From: Bradyrhizobium canariense
GTDB lineage: Bacteria > Pseudomonadota > Alphaproteobacteria > Rhizobiales > Xanthobacteraceae
Direction: 5' to 3'
Assembly: GCF_019402665.1 (NCBI RefSeq)
Contig: NZ_VSST01000056.1
Location: 62,001-126,000 of the forward strand
DNA: 64,000 nucleotides
The notes under the pieces are model-generated. The model had not been told where the DNA came from, searched no databases, and saw only the letters and a list, made by a program, of their open reading frames with translations. A program made the position numbers and the translations under genes. Position 1 is the stretch's first letter; every line of letters begins with the position of its first letter. This document shows positions 22,423 through 29,662 of the stretch, piece by piece.

Positions 22423-24273
22423 CTAACGCAGGGTCGCACCATAAAAATCGTACGTAAGATTTGTATATGTCATTCCAGACGCTGCCGTCCAAATTGCGAA
22501 ATAACCGGGTTCAGGCGTGCCGCCGATTGCGGTCGTAACATCGTAACAAGAACCATCGTCAAGAGCCAAAAGACTGTTGGATGCAACGGTTATATTTGCA
22601 GCTGGCGTATTGAGTTCTGAGCCGAACGTCAGCAATCCGCCGATCCCGATGCACGGAGTCGTGAATGCCTGCTTGCCAGCAGTTGGAGACACGAACTCAA
22701 CCTGCATGTTGACGTTCTTGACCGTTCCAACGATTGCCCCTTGTGTCACGGCCTCTATGTTCACTTCCCAGCCGTATAACGTTGAAGTTAGGGCGCCTAC
22801 AGCAAACGTGCTTGAAGGAAATGTTTGCGTTAGAGGGACAAGAGCGATCAAGCCTGGATGATTTTTGAAATTGACGTGCTCGCCAGGATTTTGGATATAA
22901 TTCCCCGTTCCCAAGGACGTGCCATAGGCACAAATAGGCTGGCTCAGATAATATCCATCACCGCTTGAACCGATTTCCTGCAAATCGAAGGCGAATGTTG
23001 TAGCAGAAGCCGAAATTGTCGCCGTTACTTCTGCCCATGTATATGCACCTGAATTTGTACTGCTGAATACGGTTTGCGTTCCGTCGCGAATTGCGAACTT
23101 CCATTGGCCGTTTCCAACATTCAGCTTTGACAAGACCCATCCACCGCAAACAATATTACGCCCCTTGAATTGCGAAAAATCGCCAGCGGGCGCGGTATAA
23201 GTGAGGCTTTCGGTCGAGCTAGAGCCTTTGCGCATTCCGAGCGTATATTGCGAGCCTGCCTTTGCATTGGCGGCGAAACTATCGCGCCACAAGATCATGC
23301 TGCTGCTTTTCGTCCAACCAAGGGGGCCCACGGTTGTCGAGCCCGTGATATCGCCGCGCGAAATTGGTGTGACGGTGGCTGTACTGGTAGCGCCAACAGC
23401 CCCTTGAAAAGGACTCAGCAAACCAAAACTTGTATTGGCAACCAGATTTGTGACGTGCATCGGCGCGCGCGTCAAAACAGGATCGGCATTAGCCGTGACG
23501 GTGACCAAATCACCGTTCTGCATTTGCTGCGTGTTGGCCGTGCCCAACGTATTGTAAACGCCTGCCGCAGAATATGACGTTACAGAAACTCCAGCTTGCG
23601 TGCCGGTCCCCTGCAAATTCATCTTCGTTATAACTGGCATAGCGTCGATAATCTGCCACTGTGTATTTGGCAGCAAATTTAAGAGTCCGCCGCTCCCGCC
23701 AGATGGCGCGGCCCATGTACCGTCGCCGCGCCAGAATGTGGATGGCGACGCGTTTGTACCGCCGTTCATCTGCGACACGGAGATATTGCCGCTCAGGTCG
23801 GAGAATGCGGGAGATGGCGCGGCCCATGTACCGTCGCCGCGCCAGAACGTGGATGGCGACGCGTTTGTACCGCCGTTCATCTGCGACACGGAGATATTGC
23901 CGCTCAGGTCGGAGAATGCGGGCTGAGAGCAGCCGAGAGTTCCGTCAGTTGAGAGAGTTCTAAACCAATTCGATGAACTGCACGCCAGTGGTTGCGCTGG
24001 CTTGAAGCCGCAGTCTTGAAGCAGTCCTGTCGTACCGCTAAAGCACGGTAGATTCCCAGACGTAACCGGCGCGGTCGGCATGATCGAGTTGACGATATTG
24101 CTGGTGACGGCGCGGAGACCCTGTGGCGTTATTTGGCCAACAGTATTGTCCGGGAAGTTCGTCGTGATCTGCGTGTTGATCTGGGCCTTCGTATTCTGGG
24201 CGTGCACCGGCGCGACGAGCGCCAGAAAACCAGCCATGACAATCAGACCCTGCTTGAGACGGGGACCCAACAT
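22423..24273 (-). CDS. Tail-fibre-like protein with signal peptide
   Basis: A 616-residue protein. Its ATG shares one base with the stop of the gene at 24273-24416 (TGATG). It begins MLGPRLKQGLIVMAGFLALV then APVHAQ, a clear signal peptide. The mature part is Gly/Ser/Thr/Asn-rich and beta-prone, with two tandem 37-residue repeats at about residues 117-190 (each with SDLSGNISVSQMNGGTNASP and STFWRGDGTWAAPS). The G-D-G-T-W-A-A-P motif is typical of phage tail fibres. The C-terminal part is beta-rich and lacks any enzymatic motif I know. Export of a virion protein is unusual; either a surface adhesin or a fibre assembled in the periplasm. Confidence 0.65.
   Translation of the reverse strand: MLGPRLKQGLIVMAGFLALVAPVHAQNTKAQINTQITTNFPDNTVGQITPQGLRAVTSNIVNSIMPTAPVTSGNLPCFSGTTGLLQDCGFKPAQPLACSSSNWFRTLSTDGTLGCSQPAFSDLSGNISVSQMNGGTNASPSTFWRGDGTWAAPSPAFSDLSGNISVSQMNGGTNASPSTFWRGDGTWAAPSGGSGGLLNLLPNTQWQIIDAMPVITKMNLQGTGTQAGVSVTSYSAAGVYNTLGTANTQQMQNGDLVTVTANADPVLTRAPMHVTNLVANTSFGLLSPFQGAVGATSTATVTPISRGDITGSTTVGPLGWTKSSSMILWRDSFAANAKAGSQYTLGMRKGSSSTESLTYTAPAGDFSQFKGRNIVCGGWVLSKLNVGNGQWKFAIRDGTQTVFSSTNSGAYTWAEVTATISASATTFAFDLQEIGSSGDGYYLSQPICAYGTSLGTGNYIQNPGEHVNFKNHPGLIALVPLTQTFPSSTFAVGALTSTLYGWEVNIEAVTQGAIVGTVKNVNMQVEFVSPTAGKQAFTTPCIGIGGLLTFGSELNTPAANITVASNSLLALDDGSCYDVTTAIGGTPEPGYFAIWTAASGMTYTNLTYDFYGATLR
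23701..23922. repeat. Tandem 111-bp direct repeat in fibre gene
   Basis: Two copies of 111 bases (23701-23811 and 23812-23922) are almost identical, differing at a single visible base (AGAATGTGG versus AGAACGTGG). Each encodes one 37-residue fibre repeat. Near-identity means a recent duplication or active homogenisation, and the repeat number could vary. Confidence 0.9.
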
Positions 24274-24416
24274 CAACGCGCCCCGTCGAATGGGAGGCCG
24301 AACGACGGATCAAAGGCGCCGGCATACTTCTCCTCAACATGAGTTGCCAGAACGCCAATGGCCGCGATTGCAATGAGCGCGCCGAACGCCAGAGCGCGAG
24401 CCATGTTGGCAACCAT
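24273..24416 (-). CDS. Tiny membrane protein (47 residues), coupled
   Basis: ATG at 24416 overlaps the TGA of the upstream gene (TGATG), and its own TGA overlaps the ATG of the fibre gene. The product, MVANMARALAFGALIAIAAI then GVLATHVEEKYAGAFDPSFG, has one membrane helix and a short soluble tail. It lies where phages sometimes carry a holin or spanin-like gene, but one helix is not enough to claim that. Confidence 0.6.
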   Translation of the reverse strand: MVANMARALAFGALIAIAAIGVLATHVEEKYAGAFDPSFGLPFDGAR

Positions 24417-24595
24417 CAGGCAGCCCCTCGCTCGACTGCGATCCCGTCTGCACGGAGGCGATCAGCCAATGTCGCCCGTACAAAATCACTGCGGGACATC
24501 AGGCGGGAGTTCGCGGCCTGATCCAGAGCATCAGCGAAGAACTTGGGAGTCTTAACCTGCACCAGCGCGTCATAGGCTGGTCGATCGGCTTTCAT
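24416..24595 (-). CDS. Ribbon-helix-helix-like regulator
   Basis: A 59-residue protein from ATG 24595 (earlier starts exist up to 24670): DALVQVKTPKFFADALDQAA then SRLMSRSDFVRATLADRLRA. The pattern of a beta strand, helix, S-R-S-x-F-V-R and helix is that of Arc/CopG-type DNA-binding domains. Probably a small repressor in the leftward operon; target unknown. Confidence 0.6.
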   Translation of the reverse strand: MKADRPAYDALVQVKTPKFFADALDQAANSRLMSRSDFVRATLADRLRADGIAVERGAA

Positions 24596-24820
24596 GGTCG
24601 TCCACCGGGCGAGAGCGCGGACGCAGGCGATCGAAACGCAACTAACCTGCGCTTCGTCGGCTGGCGCCAACAGCTATGTTTGAGATTTGCGTCTCACTCG
24701 CCTGGAGTCAGCCCATAGGATAATGGGGCGCTAGGCGGTCCGGCTGCACGCGCGGCTCCTTGATATGGACAAGGAGAACCAATGTGGTTGCACTATAGGC
24801 GTAATACCGAACGTTGTCAT
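24596..24820. other. Short intergenic gap in leftward operon
   Basis: No gene is seen between the ribbon-helix-helix gene and the helical protein ending at 24821. It may hold an internal promoter; I see no clear -10/-35 or hairpin. Confidence 0.3.
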
Positions 24821-25096
24821 TTAACGTTTCAGTAAAAAAGCGTCCTTTCGCTCGCGGAGTCGTTTCGCAGCTTTAAAATAGGCCCGCTCATAGGTTTCAT
24901 TCGCCTTGATGGACTCCAAATCGCTTGCAGCAAGGGCTAGCGCCGTCCGCGCCGCATCGACTCTCTCCAACTCGATTAGTCGCTGTTGGCTCGACAAGAC
25001 CATCTCTAGGATCGCCACAGCATCCATGCCGGCAGCCTCACCCGTGTCCGCATCCAGAATATCGTCCGAGCCGAGCAACTTCGCCTCCATTGTCAT
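24821..25096 (-). CDS. Helical phage-type protein
   Basis: A 91-residue protein, strongly helical and charged: DDILDADTGEAAGMDAVAIL, then SSQQRLIELERVDAARTALA and AAKRLRERKDAFLLKR. ATG overlaps the TGA of the upstream tiny gene (ATGA), suggesting translational coupling. No motif is recognised. Probably cytoplasmic. Confidence 0.6.
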   Translation of the reverse strand: MTMEAKLLGSDDILDADTGEAAGMDAVAILEMVLSSQQRLIELERVDAARTALALAASDLESIKANETYERAYFKAAKRLRERKDAFLLKR

Positions 25097-25227
25097 GATT
25101 CAATAATCTCCGGGTCGCGGACCATCGCCTCGTCTGGCATGAACGGCTCTAGGATGTGCCAGCGATCCGCCCCCGAGTCGGGGCGTCTAACGTAAGCCTC
25201 GCCATCGGCACTCATGAGATGCGCCAT
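25093..25227 (-). CDS. Tiny coupled gene (44 residues)
   Basis: Opens at ATG 25227 with GGAG upstream, overlapping the stop of the HTH protein gene by one base (TAATG). Product: MAHLMSADGEAYVRRPDSGA, DRWHILEPFMPDEAMVRDPE and IIES. Its stop overlaps the next ATG. Function unknown; the two overlaps make it a convincing gene. Confidence 0.65.
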   Translation of the reverse strand: MAHLMSADGEAYVRRPDSGADRWHILEPFMPDEAMVRDPEIIES

Positions 25228-26108
25228 TACCGCGCTCCCTCTAGCTTCGCGCCAAATTCGGCTGATGGCGGATCAATGAAAGACACCAATGCCGACGCCG
25301 AAGGCGACGGCCGACGCGCAGCGGCGGAATGCTTCAGCACGGCCCGCGGTAGATAAATGCCGACGAACCTCGTCCCAGATTCCATGGCACGCCTTCGCGC
25401 CTGGGGCTCACCGGCGGGCTGCAATCTCTCTGGTGAGACGATTTCGGTCCTGGTTATATCTAATATAGAAATGGGGACCGAAATCGTCTCACTGCTCTTT
25501 TCAAGTCGCCTGTACCAAGTAGCGCGGCTGATGCCGGCTTCCGTCCAGGGCTCGGTTTTGACAAGCGATTTCGCCCTGGGAGTGGCACCGGATGCCTCCC
25601 GCTTTGCTGCCTGCAGCTTTATCTTCCTAGCTCTGGCTGCGCCCTTCCGCTGCCGGGCCGTGATGCCAACGGCGCCAATGGTCCGGACTCTCAGACGGCT
25701 GCGATCAGCGGCTGACAGCTGAATGCGCCAGGCGATCTGATCCGCAGATTGCCAGCGGCTGCAGGTCGCCGACGCGTTAAGGATGTCTTCGACAGAACTG
25801 GACGCCCACGGTGCCCTCGCGCTGACGAACCCGGCAAAGCGGGCAGCGCCGTTGCCGCCCGCAAGCACGAAGCCATCCGCCAGAACTTGAAGCGCGGCAT
25901 TCCCGGCCTCATTGGCTGGGATAAACTTCCCGAAGCGATCTCGGAAAATTCGTTCCAGTTCAACCAGCCGCAGGTTGGCGATCGGGCTGCGATTTTTGCC
26001 CGTCTGCTTTCTGGCTCTCCCGTGCGCTTTATAGCGTCGTACAATGTCCCGACGCAGGACGTCCTTGGACACGCGCGCCATCGTGGCGCGGCTCACCGTG
26101 AAACTCAT
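25227..26108 (-). CDS. HTH DNA-binding phage protein
   Basis: A 293-residue basic protein. ATG 26108 overlaps the upstream TGA (ATGA), which fixes the start. Near residues 205-225 the motif KTEPWTEAGISRATWYRRLE is a helix-turn-helix seen in many rhizobial phage and ICE proteins. Upstream lies SADQIAWRIQLSAADRSRLR, then VRTIGAVGITARQRKGAARA and a long Arg/Lys-rich linker. The family is generally unassigned; replication initiation or control is a guess from the HTH and its position in the early operon. Confidence 0.65.
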   Translation of the reverse strand: MSFTVSRATMARVSKDVLRRDIVRRYKAHGRARKQTGKNRSPIANLRLVELERIFRDRFGKFIPANEAGNAALQVLADGFVLAGGNGAARFAGFVSARAPWASSSVEDILNASATCSRWQSADQIAWRIQLSAADRSRLRVRTIGAVGITARQRKGAARARKIKLQAAKREASGATPRAKSLVKTEPWTEAGISRATWYRRLEKSSETISVPISILDITRTEIVSPERLQPAGEPQARRRAMESGTRFVGIYLPRAVLKHSAAARRPSPSASALVSFIDPPSAEFGAKLEGAR

Positions 26109-26500
26109 CGTGCCGCCCTTCGTATCGAGGGGATATCGAGCACGTCGCAGATGCGATCCAGGAACGTGTGGCAATTTTCCTTAGAGATGACAAAGAACGG
26201 GTCCGATTCCTCGTCCCAGGTCTTTTCCTGCCGGACAACTAGATGGTCCCACTTGTTTCGGTAGACTGCGGTTGCACGCTGCCCTTGGAGCACCACGGAA
26301 GGATCACTGCTCCAATCAAAGTCGTCATAGGAGCGATCATCGCGCGCCGATTCTTCCGGTTCGATCCGCCCGATTTTGGGAGTCTCTTCGAATCTGGGGT
26401 TTCGCGGATCGATAAGTGGTGGAAGCGATTCGATTGATAGCTCATCGCGCATCATTTCAGCGCGAAGGCTAAGCTGTTTCGGGGCAACAGGTTTGTTCAT
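26105..26500 (-). CDS. Hypothetical phage-type protein
   Basis: A 131-residue acidic protein: RAEMMRDELSIESLPPLIDP, then DDRSYDDFDWSSDPSVVLQG and a C-terminal region (SDPFFVISKENCHTFLDRIC). No domain is recognised. Its stop overlaps the start of the HTH protein (ATGA). A perfect palindrome lies 30 bases upstream of the start. Confidence 0.55.
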   Translation of the reverse strand: MNKPVAPKQLSLRAEMMRDELSIESLPPLIDPRNPRFEETPKIGRIEPEESARDDRSYDDFDWSSDPSVVLQGQRATAVYRNKWDHLVVRQEKTWDEESDPFFVISKENCHTFLDRICDVLDIPSIRRAAR

Positions 26501-26529
26501 TCGGTCTCTCGAAATTGCAACGGGATTGC

Positions 26530-26549
26530 ACTGCTGATTTTTCAGCAGT
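26530..26549. promoter_or_regulatory. Perfect 8+8 palindrome, operator candidate
   Basis: ACTGCTGATTTTTCAGCAGT: eight-base arms around TTTT. It is 30 bases upstream of the leftward gene at 26500 and has no T-tract on the minus strand. It could be an operator or an attenuator. It is unrelated to the GTGAATTTATGCAC sites near the repressor. Confidence 0.5.
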
Positions 26550-26590
26550 GGAGATCGCGCGAACGTTGCTTTTTCGGGAGAGGTGGATTA

Positions 26591-26662
26591 TGCCTAGAGT
26601 TGTTCAGGCTTTCGGCACAATCCGACCAGACCCGTGTGAGCGTCGCTCGCGCGGGTCTTTTG
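26591..26662 (+). ncRNA. Possible small plus-strand transcript with terminator
   Basis: GGGAGAGGTGGATT precedes an ATG at 26590, and a strong hairpin (AGACCCG...CGGGTCT, 26628-26657) is followed by TTTTGTT. On the plus strand that is a textbook terminator, yet no plus-strand gene precedes it. A short RNA or leader peptide (frame starts MPRVVQAFGTIRPDP) antisense to the operon gap is possible. No promoter is identified. Confidence 0.3.
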
Positions 26663-26887
26663 TTATGCGGCCCGTGCGACCGGTTTGGTGCAGTTGGATT
26701 CTGCCCACGCCAGGGCCGGCTCAAGCTCATACAGCGGGCGCTTGCCCCACATCTTCGCGACCGGCGGGCCGGCGTTGCGTGAGGGAAGGCAAATCTTGTC
26801 AAAATAGCTTTTCGTAATGGGGTAGCCGTACTCGGCCAAGCGATTGCGCAGGTCGTCTCGGGTGAATAGTCGAGAACGGTCGTTCAT
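26663..26887 (-). CDS. Excisionase-like HTH protein
   Basis: A 74-residue protein from ATG 26887 with GAGG upstream. FTRDDLRNRLAEYGYPITKS is a helix-turn-helix followed by YFDKICLPS and KMWGKRPLYELEPALAWAES, as in MerR-like or excisionase winged-helix proteins with an aromatic wing. It is in the leftward operon. Could control replication or excision. Longer starts at 27001 look non-coding. Confidence 0.6.
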   Translation of the reverse strand: MNDRSRLFTRDDLRNRLAEYGYPITKSYFDKICLPSRNAGPPVAKMWGKRPLYELEPALAWAESNCTKPVARAA

Positions 26888-26997
26888 GTCGGGTGCCTCA
26901 CGGTTGATGACGGACAAACGTTTGCTCGCATCCGAGACGCAAAAACACGGGGCATTTTTTGCGCCAGGTCTAGCTGCAGCTGACGCAGGAAACGGCC

Positions 26998-27468
26998 TCA
27001 CGTTTTTCGGGCAGCGTTGAGCTTTTTCCGGAGATTTTTTAGCTCCCCTATGTCGTAATCCGCGCTGTGCTCCTTGATGATCGCCTTCAACAGCTCGGTG
27101 TCAGTGGCCCGCCGTTTATCGCGCTCGAAAATGTCGTCTCGCTTCTGATTGACTCTCTTGAGCAATTCGGCGTCCGCGAGGAAGGTTTTAAGGTTTTTCT
27201 TGCCATCCTTTTTTGGATTCGGGAAAAAACCCATTGCAAGGTATGTGATCAGTACCCGCCAGTGTCGGGGGTCGCTCTCGTCTAGACCGAAAAATTGAAA
27301 CGCCTTGCGGATTGGCGCATCATGTTTTGTCCAGCCAAGCAATGTATGTGCATTAGCGATCTTCGGCCGGTCCGGACTCTTGTTCCAATCGATCCCACTC
27401 GGGCTCACTTTGTAGAGCGGGGTTTCTCTCAAGCGCTCCAGGCGCTCCATTGATCTATCGTTCGCCAT
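26998..27468 (-). CDS. Hypothetical phage-type protein
   Basis: A 156-residue protein from ATG 27468 (earlier starts exist). MANDRSMERLERLRETPLYK, HTLLGWTKHDAPIRKAFQFF and a long Lys-rich C-terminal half (RRATDTELLKAIIKEHSADY, then NLRKKLNAARKT). It is soluble and basic, so nucleic-acid binding is possible. No domain is recognised. Confidence 0.55.
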   Translation of the reverse strand: MANDRSMERLERLRETPLYKVSPSGIDWNKSPDRPKIANAHTLLGWTKHDAPIRKAFQFFGLDESDPRHWRVLITYLAMGFFPNPKKDGKKNLKTFLADAELLKRVNQKRDDIFERDKRRATDTELLKAIIKEHSADYDIGELKNLRKKLNAARKT

Positions 27469-27541
27469 CGGTTGCACCATCCCGCTGTGCCCAACGCGCC
27501 GACCCAGCGGCACAACTTCGAGGATCTGCGCCGCCAAAGGC

Positions 27542-27685
27542 TCAGGGACGACTCTTCTCGTCGCCGTAGCCCCGGCGGCTCCTCAGATGCTCTTCCAGTT
27601 CTGGATCATAGTCGAGAGCCGCCCTTTCCCAAAAGGCTGCGCGCTTGGCCAAGCTGATCGCTCGCCGCAGAAATGTCCGGGCCAT
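27542..27685 (-). CDS. Small helical gene overlapping upstream gene
   Basis: A 47-residue frame, MARTFLRRAISLAKRAAFWE then RAALDYDPELEEHLRSRRGY, begins 80 bases inside the 3' end of the gene at 27606. The amphipathic, gene-like composition supports it, but the ribosome site (GAAGA) is weak. Low to moderate confidence. Confidence 0.4.
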   Translation of the reverse strand: MARTFLRRAISLAKRAAFWERAALDYDPELEEHLRSRRGYGDEKSRP

Positions 27686-28034
27686 AAAGGTCTTCGTCGA
27701 GGCGCTGCAGAAGCGCTTCATACTTTGCAAGACGGGCGACAGTAGCTCGAAGCTCTTCCAAGTCATGGACGGTCTCTGATCTGCGCTTGGGTTCTGCGAG
27801 CGCTCGCAGCTCATTGACCTCGTCCGCCCGGACCTTGATCCTGGGATCACGGTGCCAAACATCCCGGATACGATTTTCAGACCAGTTGCCGAGCTTGCGG
27901 CCTACTCTGCGAAGTACCGCCTTCAGCGACTCGCCGGCTTGGCGCTCGCCGGCCAACCTTCGAAGAAGGTCGGCAGCCTCGTCGAGAGAAGTAGCCTGCA
28001 TCTCCGATGCCTTATGGGAAAATTCCGACGTCAT
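27606..28034 (-). CDS. Hypothetical helical protein
   Basis: A 142-residue protein. ATG 28034 has AGGAGAG upstream, which fixes the start inside a longer open frame. It contains DEAADLLRRLAGERQAGESL, then LRRVGRKLGNWSENRIRDVW and HRDPRIKVRADEVNELRALA, with a leucine-rich C-terminal helix. I recall similar proteins in rhizobial phage or transposon regions; function unknown. Confidence 0.6.
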   Translation of the reverse strand: MTSEFSHKASEMQATSLDEAADLLRRLAGERQAGESLKAVLRRVGRKLGNWSENRIRDVWHRDPRIKVRADEVNELRALAEPKRRSETVHDLEELRATVARLAKYEALLQRLDEDLYGPDISAASDQLGQARSLLGKGGSRL

Positions 28035-28316
28035 TTGTGCTCTCCTGCTTTTCAAGAGAGCGCGCGTTTAACATCGCCGCATTCGAGGACGAGCGACCCG
28101 GCAAAGTTTGGCGACCACGGCGGGTTGTGCTGTCCGACACAAAAATTCTGATTAGCGATTGCGGCAGATTGACCTTGCCCCCGCGTACTACCGCGATCGT
28201 TGTCCAACCGAGTAACGCTCCGTCGCTCGGTTGAACTTGGCGGACGGACGCAATCCCCCGCGCGTCCGTCCGCCCGGTAGGGGCAGAAATGGAATTGGAA
28301 ATGCGCCCGAAGCCGC
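28035..28316. other. Intergenic stretch of about 280 bases
   Basis: A plus-strand frame (28007-28234, ending in LSDTKILISDCGRLTLPP and TTAIVVQPSNAPSLG) is protein-like but antisense to the start of the gene at 28034 and without a clear ribosome site, so it is not called. The stretch has an inverted CGAGTAACGCTCCGTCGCTCG. Confidence 0.3.
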
Positions 28317-28634
28317 TCACTCTGCGCCCCCACCATCCCGAGTCCCAGCGTCAGCGGGCGATCGAACTATTTCGAGCTTGGGACCAGGTGATGCAGAAGC
28401 ATCATGGAGAGCTGTACTATCGGAGGCTTGGATATTCTGTGCACTAGGCGGCGCCAGTTCATCGAGCGCTTGCATCACGGCATCCAGCTTGCGCAGTGTC
28501 GGGCTCACCTTCCCCGACCGCCAGCGGCTCCATGTGGAGCGATCGACGCCGGACCGGTCGAACAGGCGACCGAGGGACACCCCCGCCCCGTCCAAGCGGG
28601 TCTCAACTTCGGTGATTTGCGCAGTCAGTGCCAT
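28317..28634 (-). CDS. Cro-like XRE-family regulator
   Basis: A 105-residue protein with a helix-turn-helix: GVSLGRLFDRSGVDRSTWSR then WRSGKVSPTLRKLDAVMQAL. The C-terminal half is low-complexity and disordered. It is divergent from the CI-like repressor gene at 28730 and starts three bases from the first operator-like site, as expected for a Cro protein that controls itself. First gene of the leftward operon. Confidence 0.75.
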   Translation of the reverse strand: MALTAQITEVETRLDGAGVSLGRLFDRSGVDRSTWSRWRSGKVSPTLRKLDAVMQALDELAPPSAQNIQASDSTALHDASASPGPKLEIVRSPADAGTRDGGGAE

Positions 28635-28636
28635 CC

Positions 28637-28650
28637 GTGCATAAATGCAT
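28637..28650. promoter_or_regulatory. Operator-like site O1
   Basis: GTGCATAAATGCAT, the complement form of the GTGAATTTATGCAC consensus. It overlaps the -1 side of the Cro-like start codon region (three bases upstream). Likely bound by the CI- or Cro-like protein. Confidence 0.65.
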
Positions 28651-28678
28651 ACTAATTCCGCTGATTCAAGTCCAGAGC

Positions 28679-28692
28679 GTGAATTTATACAC
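28679..28692. promoter_or_regulatory. Operator-like site O2
   Basis: GTGAATTTATACAC. It lies 42 bases from O1 and 38 bases before the repressor start, in the divergent intergenic region. Only one base departs from the consensus. Confidence 0.65.
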
Positions 28693-28729
28693 CAAGCAGT
28701 GATTTAAAGCAGGAGCTATAGGGTGGGGC

Positions 28730-29584
28730 ATGAATTTCGAGACCAAAGCGCTGGCCTATGTGCGCCACGTCCTAGAAATGCGGCAGATGAAGCCCGGCGC
28801 CTTGGCGACAAAGGCCGGCTTGTCGCCCTCCACCCTCACCCGCGCCCTCAACGATCCAGGACATAAGTTCAAGCTGTCCATGACGACGCTGGAGAAGATC
28901 GCGGAGGTAAGCGGGATCAACCCCGGGCCATTCCTAGAGGCTGAGGACGCCGCCGGGCTCACCCTCAATGAGGTGCACAGGGCTGATCTCATGCGGGATG
29001 GCCCGAAAGAACGACCCTTCAAGTGGACCCTGATCGTTGGCGAGGTTCAGGCAAACGTCTGGAAAGAGCCTGCCGGCTTTCCTTACATGGACGTAGGCCC
29101 ATTGCATCTAACGAGCACCGTGCGAGAGCCAAAAGACTGCTTTGCCTATATTATGCGGGACGAAAGTGCGAATTTGCTCGCAGCGCCGGACGACATCCTA
29201 TTTTGCACGCGGATTGAGGCAAAAGACCTTGCCACTGTCCAACGGGAAACGCCCTACCCGGACTCTCCCAACCCGTGGCGCGACGCGCTAAATGGTCCCG
29301 TCATAGTCGAGCGCCGATCGAAGGACGCCTTCAAGGTGGAGCATACGCTTCGCTATCTGCGACGGCAGGCAAAGGGCGACGGCTGGGAACTGCTGAGCGC
29401 CCGGACGGAGGACTATCCCGAGCTAGATCCGGACAAGCCAGCCAAGCGACGCCTGTTCGCGCCCGTGCAATTGCACGAACTCCCAGGCACTGACGAATAT
29501 AGAATAGTCGGCCGCTGTGAATTTGTGCTCAGGAACGATAGCGGCGAACAGAACTTTTTGGCGACCGTCCGCCCGAGACCGTGA
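28730..29584 (+). CDS. CI-like repressor with degenerate S24 domain
   Basis: A 284-residue regulator. The N-terminal HTH is MKPGALATKAGLSPSTLTRA (residues 20-39), followed by SMTTLEKIAEVSGINPGPFL. From residue 100 a S24/LexA-type domain begins (IVGEVQANVWKEP, then DESANLLAAPDDI with Ser146 at the nucleophile position). Where S24 proteins carry the catalytic Lys, the sequence is ERRSKDAFKVEHTLRYLRR, which does not show the usual Lys-x-Leu/Val pattern. Auto-cleavage is therefore uncertain. Two operators lie upstream and a third overlaps its stop codon, so the gene is probably autoregulated. Confidence 0.8.
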   Translation: MNFETKALAYVRHVLEMRQMKPGALATKAGLSPSTLTRALNDPGHKFKLSMTTLEKIAEVSGINPGPFLEAEDAAGLTLNEVHRADLMRDGPKERPFKWTLIVGEVQANVWKEPAGFPYMDVGPLHLTSTVREPKDCFAYIMRDESANLLAAPDDILFCTRIEAKDLATVQRETPYPDSPNPWRDALNGPVIVERRSKDAFKVEHTLRYLRRQAKGDGWELLSARTEDYPELDPDKPAKRRLFAPVQLHELPGTDEYRIVGRCEFVLRNDSGEQNFLATVRPRP

Positions 29585-29594
29585 ATTTATGCAC
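29581..29594. promoter_or_regulatory. Operator-like site O3
   Basis: GTGAATTTATGCAC, an exact match to the consensus. It overlaps the TGA stop codon of the repressor gene. Confidence 0.65.
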
Positions 29595-29613
29595 TGAGCC
29601 CTTTACATTTATC

Positions 29614-29627
29614 GTGAATTGATGCAC
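29614..29627. promoter_or_regulatory. Operator-like site O4
   Basis: GTGAATTGATGCAC. It lies 33 bases after O3 and 36 bases before the start of the rightward gene at 29663, so O3/O4 would control the rightward operon that leads to the integrase. Confidence 0.65.
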
Positions 29628-29662
29628 GGTACTCCTGTCACTTCACGACGGGGAGCCCTCCA

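Noticed and set aside
24273..24416. Holin identity for the 47-residue membrane protein
   Set aside because: A single helix and position are not enough, and no endolysin is seen in the element.
28007..28234. 75-residue plus-strand frame with a protein-like end (LSDTKILISDCGRLTLPP)
   Set aside because: No ribosome site and its 5' part is antisense to the start of the gene at 28034. Could be reconsidered if conserved.
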